DNA of 64,000 nt, from positions 1 to 64,000 of the forward strand of contig NZ_SJFN01000019.1 of the NCBI RefSeq assembly GCF_004328075.1, in the 5' to 3' direction. Made by a program: the position numbers and the translations under genes. Each line of letters opens with the position of its first letter. The stretch's first letter is position 1. Of this stretch, positions 41,392 to 50,971 are shown piece after piece. The notes beneath the pieces were generated by a model. It saw only the letters and a program-made list of their open reading frames with translations. It searched no databases and was not told where the DNA came from. This stretch comes from Siculibacillus lacustris (GTDB taxonomy: Bacteria > Pseudomonadota > Alphaproteobacteria > Rhizobiales > Ancalomicrobiaceae).

Positions 41392-44028
41392 TCACTCCCA
41401 GGCGTAGGTGAAGGCGCCGTCGGCGACGCCGACGGTGGCCCGAGTGATCTCCTGCTTGTCGAGGCTGCGCTTCAGGAACTCGCGGGAGAGCGCCGGCAGG
41501 ATGGTGTTGGTGATGATGTTGTCGATCATGCGCCCACCCGAATCCGGGTCGTTGCACTTGGACACGATGTAGTCGATCACCTCCTGGCCGTAGACGAAGG
41601 CGGCCGAATGGTTCTCGCGCACCCGCTTGCCGATCCGGTCGAGCTGGAGGCGGACGATGCCCCCGAGCACGTCGGCGGCGAGCGGGTAATAGGGGATCAC
41701 CACCAGGCGGCCGATCAGCGCCGGCGGGAACACCTTGAGCAGATCGGGGCGCAGGGCCACGGCGAGGGCCTCGGCGTCCGGCGCGGTGGCCGGATCGCGG
41801 GAGCTCTCCATGATCATGTCGGTGCCGACGTTGGAGGTCAGGATGATCAGGGTGTTCTTGAAATCGATCTTGCGGCCGTTGCCGTCCTCCATGATGCCCT
41901 TGTCGAAGACCTGGAAGAACAGCTCGTGGACGTCCGGATGGGCCTTCTCGACCTCGTCGAGCAGCACCACCGAATAGGGCTTGCGCCGCACCGCCTCGGT
42001 CAGGCGGCCGCCCTCGCCGTAGCCGACGTAGCCGGGAGGGGCACCCTTCAGCGACGAGACGGTGTGGGCCTCCTGGAACTCCGACATGTTGATGGTGATG
42101 ATGTTGTCCTGACCGCCGTACAGGGCTTCGGCCAGCGCCAGCGCCGTCTCGGTCTTGCCGACGCCGGAGGGGCCGCACAACATGAACACGCCGATCGGCT
42201 TGTTCGGGTTGTCGAGCTTGGCGCGGTTGGTCTCGATGCGCTTGGCGATGACCGCGAGGCCGTGGCTCTGGCCGATCACCCGCTTGTTGAGGATCTCCGG
42301 CAGGCGCAGGACGTTCTCGATCTCGTCCTTGACCATCCGGCCGACGGGGATGCCGGTCCAGTCGGAGACCACCGCGGCGATCGCCTGATCGTCGACGTGG
42401 GCGTAGATCTTGCGGTGTTCGGCGTCGATCGCATCGAGGGCGTCGAATTTGGTCTTGAGCTCGGTGCGGATCGCCTCGACGTCGGCCTCGGGCTCGGCGA
42501 GACGGGTGCGCAGCGCGCCGATCTCCTCGACCAGCGTCTGCTCTCCCGCCCATTCGGCTTCGAGGCCCGCGAGTTTCTCGGCGGCGGCGGCGAGTTCGAC
42601 CTCGATCTCGGCGAGGCGTTCGCTGTCGTCGACACCGAGGTCGCGATCGGCGGTGAGCGCCGCCTTCTCCTTCTCGAGCGTCTCGATGTCGACGCGGGTG
42701 TCGGCGACGCTGGCCGGCGTCGAGGACTGGGACACCGCGACGCGGGCGCAGGCCGTATCGAGCAGGCTGATCGCCTTGTCGGGCAACTGGCGCGCCGGGA
42801 TGTAGCGGTGGGACAGTTCGACCGCCGAGACCACCGCCGCGTCGGAGATCTTGACCTTGTGGTGCTTCTCCATCGGCCCGGCGATGCCGCGCAGCATGAT
42901 GATGCCGGTCTTGACGTTGGGTTCGTCGACCATCACCGGCTGGAAGCGGCGGGTCAGCGCCGGGTCCTTCTCGATGTACTGGCGATATTCCGACCAGGTG
43001 GTGGCGGCGACGGTGCGCAGCGTGCCGCGGGCGAGCGCCGGCTTGAGCAGATTGGCGGCGTCGCCGGTGCCGGCCTGGCCGCCGGCGCCGATCAGCGTAT
43101 GAGCCTCGTCGATGAACAGCACGATCGGGGTCGGCGAGGACTGGACCTCGTCGATCACCGAGCGCAGGCGCTGTTCGAATTCGCCCTTCATCGAGGCGCC
43201 GGCCTGCATCAGGCCGATGTCGAGGGCGAGCAGCTTGACCCCCTTCAAGGGCGGCGGCACGTCGCCGCTGGCGATGCGTTGGGCGAGGCCCTCGACGATC
43301 GCGGTCTTGCCGACGCCGGCCTCGCCGGTGAGGATCGGGTTGTTCTGGCGCCGACGCAGCAGCACGTCGATGCACTGGCGGATCTCGTCGTCGCGCCCGA
43401 GCACCGGGTCCATGCCGCCGGCCTTGGCCTTGGCGGTGAGATCCTGGGAATAGCGGTCGAGGGCGGTCTGGCTCTTGGAGCCGGAGGCCGCGTCGGCCCC
43501 GGCGGTGCCGGCGGCGCGCAGGCCCGAGCCGTCCATCGGCCGCAGGGTGTCCTCCTGCGAGATCATCCAGATCTTGGCGTGTTCGTTGGACAGCACATCC
43601 GGATTGATCTTGCCGAACTCGCTCGACAGCGCGGCGAAGGCGCGGCGCAACTCGTTCGACTTGAGGCCGGCGAGCAGGAGATGGCCGGTGCGGATCTGGG
43701 TCTCGCCGAAGAACAGCGTGGCATAGTGCCAGGCGCGGTCGAGCAGATCGATGATGGTGTTGGAGACCCCCGGCATCTCCGTCTCGTTGCGGCGGAAGCC
43801 TTCGACGACGCGGCCGACGTCGGTCAGGATCTTGGCCCGGTCGATCTTGAAATGGTCGAGGGTCAGGCCGATGTCGGTCCGTTCCTCGGGCAGCACGTGG
43901 AGAATCCAGTGCGCCAGTTCGACGTGCCGGTTGCCCGACCCTTTGGCGTGGCGCATCGCCTTGAAGAAGGCTTCGTAGCCGACACGGTTCAATTTGCCGG
44001 TGACCGCCTCGAGACTGATATCGGACAT
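41392..44028 (-). CDS. clpV: T6SS ATPase ClpV (TssH)
   Basis: 878 residues. Clp N-domain (about 1-160), first AAA+ module with Walker A GEAGVGKT (235-242) and Walker B LFIDEAH (304-310), a coiled-coil middle domain (about 450-530), and a second AAA+ module with Walker A GPSGVGKT (619-626). The C-terminal part ends DGAFTYAWE. ClpV unfolds contracted TssB/TssC sheaths so that the parts can be reused. The insertion-free N-domain and size separate it from ClpB. It is followed by the YiiX-like gene and preceded by tssG at 43 bp. Confidence 0.96.
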   Translation of the reverse strand: MSDISLEAVTGKLNRVGYEAFFKAMRHAKGSGNRHVELAHWILHVLPEERTDIGLTLDHFKIDRAKILTDVGRVVEGFRRNETEMPGVSNTIIDLLDRAWHYATLFFGETQIRTGHLLLAGLKSNELRRAFAALSSEFGKINPDVLSNEHAKIWMISQEDTLRPMDGSGLRAAGTAGADAASGSKSQTALDRYSQDLTAKAKAGGMDPVLGRDDEIRQCIDVLLRRRQNNPILTGEAGVGKTAIVEGLAQRIASGDVPPPLKGVKLLALDIGLMQAGASMKGEFEQRLRSVIDEVQSSPTPIVLFIDEAHTLIGAGGQAGTGDAANLLKPALARGTLRTVAATTWSEYRQYIEKDPALTRRFQPVMVDEPNVKTGIIMLRGIAGPMEKHHKVKISDAAVVSAVELSHRYIPARQLPDKAISLLDTACARVAVSQSSTPASVADTRVDIETLEKEKAALTADRDLGVDDSERLAEIEVELAAAAEKLAGLEAEWAGEQTLVEEIGALRTRLAEPEADVEAIRTELKTKFDALDAIDAEHRKIYAHVDDQAIAAVVSDWTGIPVGRMVKDEIENVLRLPEILNKRVIGQSHGLAVIAKRIETNRAKLDNPNKPIGVFMLCGPSGVGKTETALALAEALYGGQDNIITINMSEFQEAHTVSSLKGAPPGYVGYGEGGRLTEAVRRKPYSVVLLDEVEKAHPDVHELFFQVFDKGIMEDGNGRKIDFKNTLIILTSNVGTDMIMESSRDPATAPDAEALAVALRPDLLKVFPPALIGRLVVIPYYPLAADVLGGIVRLQLDRIGKRVRENHSAAFVYGQEVIDYIVSKCNDPDSGGRMIDNIITNTILPALSREFLKRSLDKQEITRATVGVADGAFTYAWE

Positions 44029-44071
44029 GCCTTCCCCCTATCGCATCCGGAGCTTCCGGTTGACGCTTCCC

Positions 44072-45085
44072 CTACCCCTTGGCCCGCCGCGCGCGCAGGC
44101 GCTCGGCGAGATCGAAACGCGCATCGATGCGCTCGCTGGTGTCGTCCGGCGAGACCTTCGGTGCGAGCCATGACGTCCAGCCGATCCGTCCGGCTCTCCC
44201 CAGCCGCATGGGTCGGATCTCGCGCGCCGGAAGGGCCGGTTCGACCTCCCATTCCAGCAGATCGCCGAGATAGAAATAGACGAGGTCGGCGATCGGCTCG
44301 GCGAGCGCGCCGACCGGCAGCACCTTCTCGTATTCGGCGAGGTCGGCGACGTGCAGACGGATCCGAATCTTGTCGGAGACGCTGAAGAACGTCGCCCCGA
44401 GCATCACGTCGGAGCCGAGCCCGGCATTGGCGCCGCCGATCCGGGTGCGGTCCTCCGGCTCGACCGGCAGGCGCGAACCGACGAACTCTTCGACCTCGGC
44501 CCTGAGCCCGAGCACCCCGAGGAACAGCTGCTCGAGCCGCACCGCCGACTTGGCGGCCGGGCCGGCGAGGCCGGCGTGGGCGAGCTTCTGGGCGTCGGGG
44601 ACGGTGTCGAGGTCGCGATAGATCGCCGTGCCGAGGCCGATGGTCGAACCGATGTAGGCGGCGAAGCGATCCTCGGCCGGGCGCTCGTGTTGGGCGATCG
44701 GGCGCGAGTCGGCCCAGGCGCGATAGAACAGCTGCAGCGGGCGATGGTTGAACAGGTCGAGGAAGCGGACGAAGGAATCGTCGCGGGCGTCGAGCCAGAC
44801 CTTGGCCTCTTCGTTGGTGGTCAGCGGCAGCGCGCCCTGCGGCCCGAGGAGCCCGAGGAACTTGACCAGGATCCGCCAGCGGCCGTCGCCGAGGTCGGTC
44901 GCCTGTTCGAGGTTGGAGGCGGGAAACTCGAAGAACGGGTTCTGGCCGAGCTTGGCGTAGTCCTCGCGCCGCGTCGCGGCGTGGCCGATGCGCGGTTGCT
45001 CGGGGCGGCTGCGCTCCAGCCGACGCAGGGTGGTGAAGAAGTCGTGGCGCCAGGGTTCGGCGCGAAGCCCCTCCAGCCAGGTCAC
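44072..45085 (-). CDS. tssG: T6SS baseplate protein TssG
   Basis: 337 residues from a GTG at 45085 that overlaps the tssF stop by four bases (GTGA). The family signatures are present: an opening WLEGLRAEPWRHDFFTTLRR, FLGLLGPQGALPLTTNE and LFNHRPLQLFYRAW. With TssF, TssE and TssK it forms the baseplate wedge. The translational coupling to tssF fits the fixed TssF2-TssG1 assembly. Length is typical. Confidence 0.95.
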   Translation of the reverse strand: MTWLEGLRAEPWRHDFFTTLRRLERSRPEQPRIGHAATRREDYAKLGQNPFFEFPASNLEQATDLGDGRWRILVKFLGLLGPQGALPLTTNEEAKVWLDARDDSFVRFLDLFNHRPLQLFYRAWADSRPIAQHERPAEDRFAAYIGSTIGLGTAIYRDLDTVPDAQKLAHAGLAGPAAKSAVRLEQLFLGVLGLRAEVEEFVGSRLPVEPEDRTRIGGANAGLGSDVMLGATFFSVSDKIRIRLHVADLAEYEKVLPVGALAEPIADLVYFYLGDLLEWEVEPALPAREIRPMRLGRAGRIGWTSWLAPKVSPDDTSERIDARFDLAERLRARRAKG

Positions 45086-47049
45086 AACGGCCTCCGCGAG
45101 CCGAGCCGCACCGGCCAGCGCATGATCACGCCGCGCTCGACCGAGCGCACCACCGTCTGGGTGAAGTTGTTGATGCCGACGTAATCGGCGAAGAAGCGAT
45201 CGAGCACCGCCCCCAACAGATAGGCGCCGCTGCCCTCGAAGCTCTTCTCGTCGATGGTCACGGTGATCTCGAGGCCGCGGGCGGCGCCGACCCCGGTCTC
45301 GCGGCGGACACGCCGCACGATGGGGCGCGAATCGAGCGAGCGGATGCCGTCGATGCGGCGCTCCACCGCGGCGTCGCGCTGATCGGCGAACAGCGCCAGC
45401 ATCTCGCGCAGCGACTGGCCGTTGCGGCCGGCGGCGCGCGAGATCAGGCCGAGGTGGTTGTGGGCGAGCATGTTGACCAGCCGCCAGGTCACCGAGCCGG
45501 TGGAGGCGGTCTCGAGCCGCGAGCGCAGGTGACTGACCACCGGCTCGCGCGGGATGGTCGGTCCGGCGACGCATTGGAATTCGAGGTCGGTATCGTCGAG
45601 CAGGCGGAAGTCGGCACCGCCCTCCCCGACCGGCAGGGCCTCGGTGAGGTGGCGGTTGGAGCACAGCGCCCGCAGACTGAGCTCGCTGACCCCGGGATGA
45701 TCGTCGTCGAAAGTCGCCGGCTCGATCAGCGATAGATACATTTCGGTGCCGGTGTAGTCCGAGGCGCCGCCGAAGCGGCGTTCCTGGGCGGAGCGCCGCC
45801 GGGGCATGCGACGGATGGTATAATAGAGCTTGCTCGGGGCCTGATGGGGATCGCGCGGCGCCGAATAGAGCGGCAGCACCGGCACCTTTTCGGCGGTGCC
45901 GGGATAATGGGCGAATACCTCGAGGACCCGGTGGGGCTCGAAATCGATCGGCCGCGAGCGGTCGGGGACGACGTGATACTCGTGCTGAGCGGACTTGACC
46001 GGAATGCGGTCGGTGGTCTTCTCGAACAGATTGATCGCCGGCGACGCATAGAGCGCGAAGAAGTCCTTGCCGATCGCCGAGGCGAGCCGCGGCTGGACCT
46101 CGTCGAAGACCACGTAGAGGTCGAAGGACTTGGCGGCGATGCGCCGCACGACCCGGTCGAGGTCGATCAGACGGAACCCTAGGTACTTGCGCGCGAAGAC
46201 GAAATAGTCGCGCAGCAGGGCGAAGCCGTGGAAGATCCGGGTATCGCGCGGGAACAGCGATTCCTCGGGCGCGAAGCCCAGTTGCAGCAGCGACCCGTCC
46301 TCGACGGGAATCGCCACGGGATCGCCGAAGGCGTCGAAGTGGCGCACCCAGATGCCGACGCGATGGGCGAAGATCTGCTCGTAGAGGCCGACCGCGTCGG
46401 ATTCCTGGCCGCGCAGATAGATCGGCAGTTCCTTGATGCGGACGCGCGCGGCGTGGAGCTCGGGCTTGCCGCTCGCATCGGCATCGGCGGTCTCGGCGTC
46501 GGGGCGATCGGCCATGCGGGTGGTGAAGGACAGGCGCAGCGCGGCGCGGGCATTGGCGCCGACCGGCAGGCCGGCGGCCTGGAGCGCGGCATTCGCCGTG
46601 ACGTAGTCGGCGGCGACGAGTTCGAACGGCCACAGCCAGATGTCGGAGGTCAGCCGGTAGCGGCAGGCGATGCGGCGGTCGCGCTCGAGATAGGTCGCGT
46701 CGATATAGGCGCCGGCCTTGGCCCGTTTGCCCTCGAGCAGGACCGGATCGCCGAAGGGCGGGCGGGCCTGGACGATCGCCGCCGACGGGGTCGGGGCGAG
46801 AAAGTCGGGAATCAGCTGTTCGAGCAGGTTCGAGGTGAATTCGGGGAACTCGTGGCGCAGCTTCAGCTGGACGCGGGCGGCGAGGAAGGCCGAGCCCTCC
46901 AGCAGGCCGCTGATCATCGGGTCCATGCGATCGTCGACGAGACCGCCGAGGCGGTCGGCGATGCCCGGATACTCGTCCGCGAATTCCTTCGCATGCTCCC
47001 GGAGGAGGCGCAGTTCCTGATTGTAGAGCTCGAGAAACTCGCGATCCAT
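45082..47049 (-). CDS. tssF: T6SS baseplate protein TssF
   Basis: 655 residues. Opens with FLELYNQELRLLREHAKEFA and has the conserved PGIADRLGGL and LLEGSAFLAARVQLKL stretch near the N-terminus, plus ELSLRALCSNRHL in the second half; all are family marks. Largest wedge subunit of the T6SS baseplate. It starts seven bases after the tssE stop and overlaps tssG, so tssE, tssF and tssG are one translational run. Confidence 0.96.
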   Translation of the reverse strand: MDREFLELYNQELRLLREHAKEFADEYPGIADRLGGLVDDRMDPMISGLLEGSAFLAARVQLKLRHEFPEFTSNLLEQLIPDFLAPTPSAAIVQARPPFGDPVLLEGKRAKAGAYIDATYLERDRRIACRYRLTSDIWLWPFELVAADYVTANAALQAAGLPVGANARAALRLSFTTRMADRPDAETADADASGKPELHAARVRIKELPIYLRGQESDAVGLYEQIFAHRVGIWVRHFDAFGDPVAIPVEDGSLLQLGFAPEESLFPRDTRIFHGFALLRDYFVFARKYLGFRLIDLDRVVRRIAAKSFDLYVVFDEVQPRLASAIGKDFFALYASPAINLFEKTTDRIPVKSAQHEYHVVPDRSRPIDFEPHRVLEVFAHYPGTAEKVPVLPLYSAPRDPHQAPSKLYYTIRRMPRRRSAQERRFGGASDYTGTEMYLSLIEPATFDDDHPGVSELSLRALCSNRHLTEALPVGEGGADFRLLDDTDLEFQCVAGPTIPREPVVSHLRSRLETASTGSVTWRLVNMLAHNHLGLISRAAGRNGQSLREMLALFADQRDAAVERRIDGIRSLDSRPIVRRVRRETGVGAARGLEITVTIDEKSFEGSGAYLLGAVLDRFFADYVGINNFTQTVVRSVERGVIMRWPVRLGSRRPL

Positions 47050-47056
47050 GGAACGC

Positions 47057-47602
47057 CTATACCCTGCTCAACACGATCTTGCCGCTGTCGACTTCGACGT
47101 CGGCGACGAATTCGACGGGTACGTTCTCGGGCGACATGGTGATCTCGGCGGCGACGTAGAAGCGCACCTTGAGTTCGTCGATGCCGACGGTGCGGTCGCG
47201 GCGCACCTTGACGGTGTGGCCGGCGAGGCGCGGCTCGAATCGGCGGAAGGCCGCCTCCAACTCGGCGACGATGTCATCGACGCCCTTCTCGTCGATCGAC
47301 CGGTGGACGATGTCGGGGATGCCGAAATTGAGGATCGAATCGGCGACGTGGGGGACGTCGTCGAGGCGCTGGGTCGAATTGAGATTGATGGTGTTGAGCA
47401 GCGCTTCGAGATCGCGGGCGACCTCGCGACGCAACACCGCCTCGGTCACCAGCGACCCGGCGGAGGCACGGCGACCGGCGATCACCCGCTCGCCACGGTC
47501 GCGCAGGTCGAGCTTCTTGGTGGCGTCCTTGGCGGCATGGGCGGCGCGGAACGCATACATCAACGGCGCCCCGACCCGGACCTGTCTGCTCTGCGTCGCC
47601 AT
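47057..47602 (-). CDS. tssE: T6SS baseplate protein TssE (gp25-like)
   Basis: 181 residues; GGAGG lies 11 bases before the ATG. The gp25/lysozyme-like domain has RREVARDLEALLNTINL, the conserved LNFGIPDIV motif and an RFEPRL stretch. TssE joins the baseplate to the sheath. At 181 residues it has an N-terminal extension of about 35 over the shortest family members. A 540-bp gap separates it from hcp upstream, with a hairpin after hcp, so expression of tssE may need its own promoter. Confidence 0.93.
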   Translation of the reverse strand: MATQSRQVRVGAPLMYAFRAAHAAKDATKKLDLRDRGERVIAGRRASAGSLVTEAVLRREVARDLEALLNTINLNSTQRLDDVPHVADSILNFGIPDIVHRSIDEKGVDDIVAELEAAFRRFEPRLAGHTVKVRRDRTVGIDELKVRFYVAAEITMSPENVPVEFVADVEVDSGKIVLSRV

Positions 47603-48142
47603 CGCGTCGACATCCTCCGAACAGGAACCGATCCGAACGGATCGCGGGCGGGACCGGAGGCATCCGGCGGCAGGCGCGGCCGAGGAGCGCTCGGCCGAAA
47701 GTCTTACGTCGCGCGGCGACGTCGCGATCTCGCTGCGTGGGACCTCCGCGGCGGGCGATCATCCGCCGCGACGCCGAAGTCGCAGCCGGGGAATCGCGGT
47801 CACGGGCGCCGACTTCGGCCGAAAACCGACCGACCCCGGCGCCCGCCGACCTCATCCGAACCCCGCCGATGCGGCACCCGAACGGTCCCGTCCGACGTCG
47901 TCGCAGACCGTCGTCGTCACCTCGATCCGCGACTCGGACAACCCGAGCACCGCGGAACCGCGATCGACTTCGCGGATCGGTCCGGCGCATCAAGCCCGGA
48001 CGATCCGCGACCCGCCGTCACCCTCCCGCGCGCGTCCCGCAATCCCGGAGCACCACGCCGAACGACCGACGGCCGACGGAAGCGAAGCGCCGACCCGGCG
48101 GCCCGCCCGAAGGCGAAGACCGGGTCGGCGGAAGGCGTACGA
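47603..48142. other. 540-bp gap between hcp and tssE
   Basis: No convincing gene: open frames here have Arg/Pro-rich, compositionally random products and no family resemblance. The left part must include the tssE leader. A hairpin near the hcp end is listed separately. No repeat or tRNA seen. Confidence 0.5.
48089..48129 (-). terminator. Hairpin after hcp
   Basis: A 10-bp perfect stem (48089-48098 with 48120-48129) with a 21-nt loop begins 13 bases after the hcp stop. A partial stop or mRNA-stabilising hairpin here would let hcp be made in excess over downstream baseplate genes. There is no T run, so termination is uncertain. Confidence 0.5.
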
Positions 48143-48631
48143 TCAGACCTCGATGTGCGCGCCGGTGTCCCAGCCGAGGGACGACGACTCGCCGGCGCTG
48201 CCGGTCGCGGTCTGGGCGGTGTAGGTGGCCTTGAACTTGCGGAAGTTGAAGGTGATGCTCTCGGTGAAGGCACCGCCCTCGCCGCCGCCGCCGAAGGCCA
48301 GGCTCGAGATGAAGACCTGCTCGAACTCGACCTTGTAGTAGGTCACCGGGGTCTTGCCGCCGACCTTCAGCAATTCGAAGGTCGCCTTGGGGAAGTGCTC
48401 GCCCTGCAGCAGGTTCTGAGCGATGTAGGTCGAGGTTCCGTCGACGGTCTTCTGGAAATGGAAGTCCTGTACGACGCCCTTGCCGGTGCCGGAGCCCGAG
48501 CCGATCTGACCGCTGCCGTGGTTGGACGCGCCCCAAGACCAATTGAGCACGTCGATCCAGCCCTGATGCTTCGAATCCTGAGATTCGCCCTTCAGTTCAC
48601 CGATCTTGATGAATGCAAAATTCGCAGCCAT
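48143..48631 (-). CDS. hcp: T6SS tube protein Hcp (TssD)
   Basis: 162 residues from the ATG at 48631, which follows GGAGG with ideal spacing, the strongest ribosome-binding site in the locus, as expected for the most abundant secreted part. Hcp1-type features are ELKGESQDSKHQGWIDVLNWSW-like start (shown in part: GESQDSKHQGWI), VVQDFHFQKTVD and the late ITFNFRKFKATYT strand. Hcp hexamers stack into the expelled tube. No effector extension. It lies 143 bp after tssC and is followed by a hairpin. Confidence 0.96.
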   Translation of the reverse strand: MAANFAFIKIGELKGESQDSKHQGWIDVLNWSWGASNHGSGQIGSGSGTGKGVVQDFHFQKTVDGTSTYIAQNLLQGEHFPKATFELLKVGGKTPVTYYKVEFEQVFISSLAFGGGGEGGAFTESITFNFRKFKATYTAQTATGSAGESSSLGWDTGAHIEV

Positions 48632-48774
48632 TTTATTTCCTCCTGAACAATTGCGGAGGGAAGAGCCGAACGGCCCGTCCGCCCGACGGGTGTATGAGAC
48701 GGGGTGCGGGCGAAGCCGCACCGCCGCCGGAATTCAAAGACGTCCCCAGCCGTTCGTCGAACGAACCGCACTGG

Positions 48775-50268
48775 TCACTTCTGCCCACCCGGCAACCGCG
48801 ACACGAGACTCATGCCGACATCCATGCCTTCCAACTGGAAGTGCGGACGCAGATAGAAACGCGCGTTGTAATAGCCGGGATTCTCCTCGTTGGCCTCGAC
48901 CTTCACTTCGGCGGCGGCCAGCGGCTTGCGGGCCTTCTGGATCTCCGACGAGACGGCCGGATTGGGGTCGACGTACTGAGTGATCCACTCCTGCAGCCAA
49001 CGCTGCAGTTCCGCGGTCTCCTTCATCGACCCGACCTTGTCGCGAACCATGCACTTCAAATAATGCGCGAAGCGCGACACGGCGAACATGTACGGCAGTC
49101 GGGACGACAGGTTGTCCGAAGCCGTCGCCTCGGGCTTGTCGTATTTCTTCGGCCGATACACCGACTGGGCCCCGATGAACGCTGCCTTGTCGGTGTTCTT
49201 GCGATGTATCAGCGGAATAAGGCCGGATTTGGCCAACTCCGCCTCACGACGATCGGTGATGGCGATTTCCGTCGGACACTTCAGATCGACGCCGCCGTCG
49301 TCGGTCGGGAAGGTGTGGGTCGGCAGGTTGACGACCTCGCCGCCGGACTCGACACCGCGGATACGGGTGCACCAGCCGTATTCCTTGAAGGCCCGATTGA
49401 CGTTGACCGCCATGGTGTAGGCGGCGTTCATCCAGGCGTAGCTGGCGCCCTTGTGACCGTCGGTCTCTTCTTCGAAGGCGAAGGCCTCGACCGGCTCGGT
49501 CTTGGCGCCATAGGGCACGCGCGACAGGACGCGCGGCAGGCACAGGCCGAGATAGCGCGAATCCTCGCTGTCGCGCAGGCTCTTCCAGGCGGCGTATTCC
49601 GGCGTGTCGAACACCTTCGACAGATCGCGCGGGTTCATCAGCTCGGTCCAGCTGTCCATGCCGAGGAGCGTCGGCTCGGCGGCGGCGAACAGCGGGGCAT
49701 GGGCGGCGGAGGAGATGCGGCTGAGGTCGCGCATCAACTGCACGTCGGCCGGCAGATGGCTGAAGTAGTAGTCGCCGACCAGCGCGCCGTAGGGCTCGCC
49801 GCCGAGCTGACCGAACTCCTGCTCGTAGATCTTCTTGAAGAGCGGGCTCTGGTCCCACTTGGCGCCCGGATAGAGGCGCAAGTTGCGGTAGAGCTCGGTC
49901 TTGGACGTGTTGAGGACGCGGATCTTGAGGTTCGCGTCGGTCTCGGAGTTGTTGATCAGATACTGGAGACCACGCCAGGCGCTCTCGATCTGCTGGAACT
50001 CCGGCGCGTGGATGATCGCATTGACCTGGGCGGTGAGCTTCTGGTCGATGCGCGCGATGATCTCCTCGATGGTGTCGAGGACATCGTCCTTGATGACGCT
50101 GGTGTCGGCGAGCGCTTCCTTGACCAGGGTCGAGACGGCGCTCTCCACTTCGGTCGCGGCCCGCTCGGTCCGCGGCTTGAAGCTCTGCTTGAGGAACTCG
50201 GCGAACTCGTCGGCGGTCTGCTCGACGCCGGCGGCGCCCTGGGAGTCGCGAAGCGCGTCGGTACTCAT
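48775..50268 (-). CDS. tssC: T6SS sheath large subunit TssC
   Basis: 497 residues. Family marks include APEFQQIESAWRGLQYLI, GALVGDYYFSHLP and the C-terminal YLRPHFQLEGMDVGMSLVSR. TssC and TssB form the contractile sheath around the Hcp tube. The ATG overlaps the tssB stop by four bases (ATGA), so the two subunits are coupled in translation. Length is normal. Confidence 0.97.
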   Translation of the reverse strand: MSTDALRDSQGAAGVEQTADEFAEFLKQSFKPRTERAATEVESAVSTLVKEALADTSVIKDDVLDTIEEIIARIDQKLTAQVNAIIHAPEFQQIESAWRGLQYLINNSETDANLKIRVLNTSKTELYRNLRLYPGAKWDQSPLFKKIYEQEFGQLGGEPYGALVGDYYFSHLPADVQLMRDLSRISSAAHAPLFAAAEPTLLGMDSWTELMNPRDLSKVFDTPEYAAWKSLRDSEDSRYLGLCLPRVLSRVPYGAKTEPVEAFAFEEETDGHKGASYAWMNAAYTMAVNVNRAFKEYGWCTRIRGVESGGEVVNLPTHTFPTDDGGVDLKCPTEIAITDRREAELAKSGLIPLIHRKNTDKAAFIGAQSVYRPKKYDKPEATASDNLSSRLPYMFAVSRFAHYLKCMVRDKVGSMKETAELQRWLQEWITQYVDPNPAVSSEIQKARKPLAAAEVKVEANEENPGYYNARFYLRPHFQLEGMDVGMSLVSRLPGGQK

Positions 50269-50804
50269 TCCTTCACCTCACCGTCTTGGGATTCGGACGC
50301 CGGAGCGGCGACGGCGCGTTCCTTGAGGAGCGCCATCAACTGCGGGTCGGACAGGAGCTTCTTCAGCGCGTCTTCGGCGGAGACCTTGCCGTCCATGTAG
50401 CGCAGCAGGTTGGCGAGCTGCGTGCGGGCTTCGAGCAGGGTCTTGAGGGCCGGCACCTGCGAGGCGACGGCGGCCGGGCTGAAATCGTCCATCTTCTGGA
50501 ACGTCAGCTTGACCGGCATCTGTTCGCCCGCCGTCTCCGACAGGCGGTTCTCGACACGGAAGGACACCGCCGGCTTGATCGCCGCCATGCGGTTCTCGAA
50601 GTTGTCCATGTCGAAATCGAGGAACGTCCGATCCGCGAAGTCGGGCTTCGCCACGTCGGAAGCGTTGCCCGAAAGATCGGAGAGCACGCCCATCACGAAC
50701 GGGATTTCGACCTGCTTCTCCGCATCATAAGGATCTTCGTAGGTGATGTGCACGCGGGGCGGGCGATTACGTCTGATGAACGCTTGACCGCTACTGGTGG
50801 CCAT
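50265..50804 (-). CDS. tssB: T6SS sheath small subunit TssB
   Basis: 179 residues from the ATG at 50804, with GGGAGA upstream; an ATG nine codons earlier is not supported. The signatures RVHITYEDPYDAEKQVEIPF and FVMGVLSDLSG are diagnostic. Small sheath subunit that also carries the helix recognised by ClpV after contraction. The four-base overlap with tssC is typical of the pair. A palindrome lies about 40 bases upstream of the start (see separate entry). Confidence 0.96.
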   Translation of the reverse strand: MATSSGQAFIRRNRPPRVHITYEDPYDAEKQVEIPFVMGVLSDLSGNASDVAKPDFADRTFLDFDMDNFENRMAAIKPAVSFRVENRLSETAGEQMPVKLTFQKMDDFSPAAVASQVPALKTLLEARTQLANLLRYMDGKVSAEDALKKLLSDPQLMALLKERAVAAPASESQDGEVKE

Positions 50805-50842
50805 GAACGGATCTCCCTGCTCTCCAAACAACCAGACAGAAC

Positions 50843-50860
50843 ATCCGGAACTTTCCGGAT
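50843..50860. promoter_or_regulatory. Palindrome upstream of tssB
   Basis: ATCCGGA-ACTT-TCCGGAT, two perfect 7-base arms around a 4-base spacer, 39-56 bases upstream of the tssB start. It could be a leader hairpin or an operator. In the same 167-bp gap between tssA and tssB I see no gene. Confidence 0.45.
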
Positions 50861-50971
50861 TGTCGGGCCATCGGTGAATTGTTTCAAGCTCGATTCGTAC
50901 GCATTTCCAAGTTTTTCCGAGTCACCTCCCCTGCTGGTCCCTTCGTCGACGAAGAGACGGCGCGACGCGGG

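Noticed and set aside
47603-48142. A small gene such as tagJ or an effector between hcp and tssE
   Set aside because: All frames give Arg/Pro-rich products without ribosome-binding sites or T6SS motifs.
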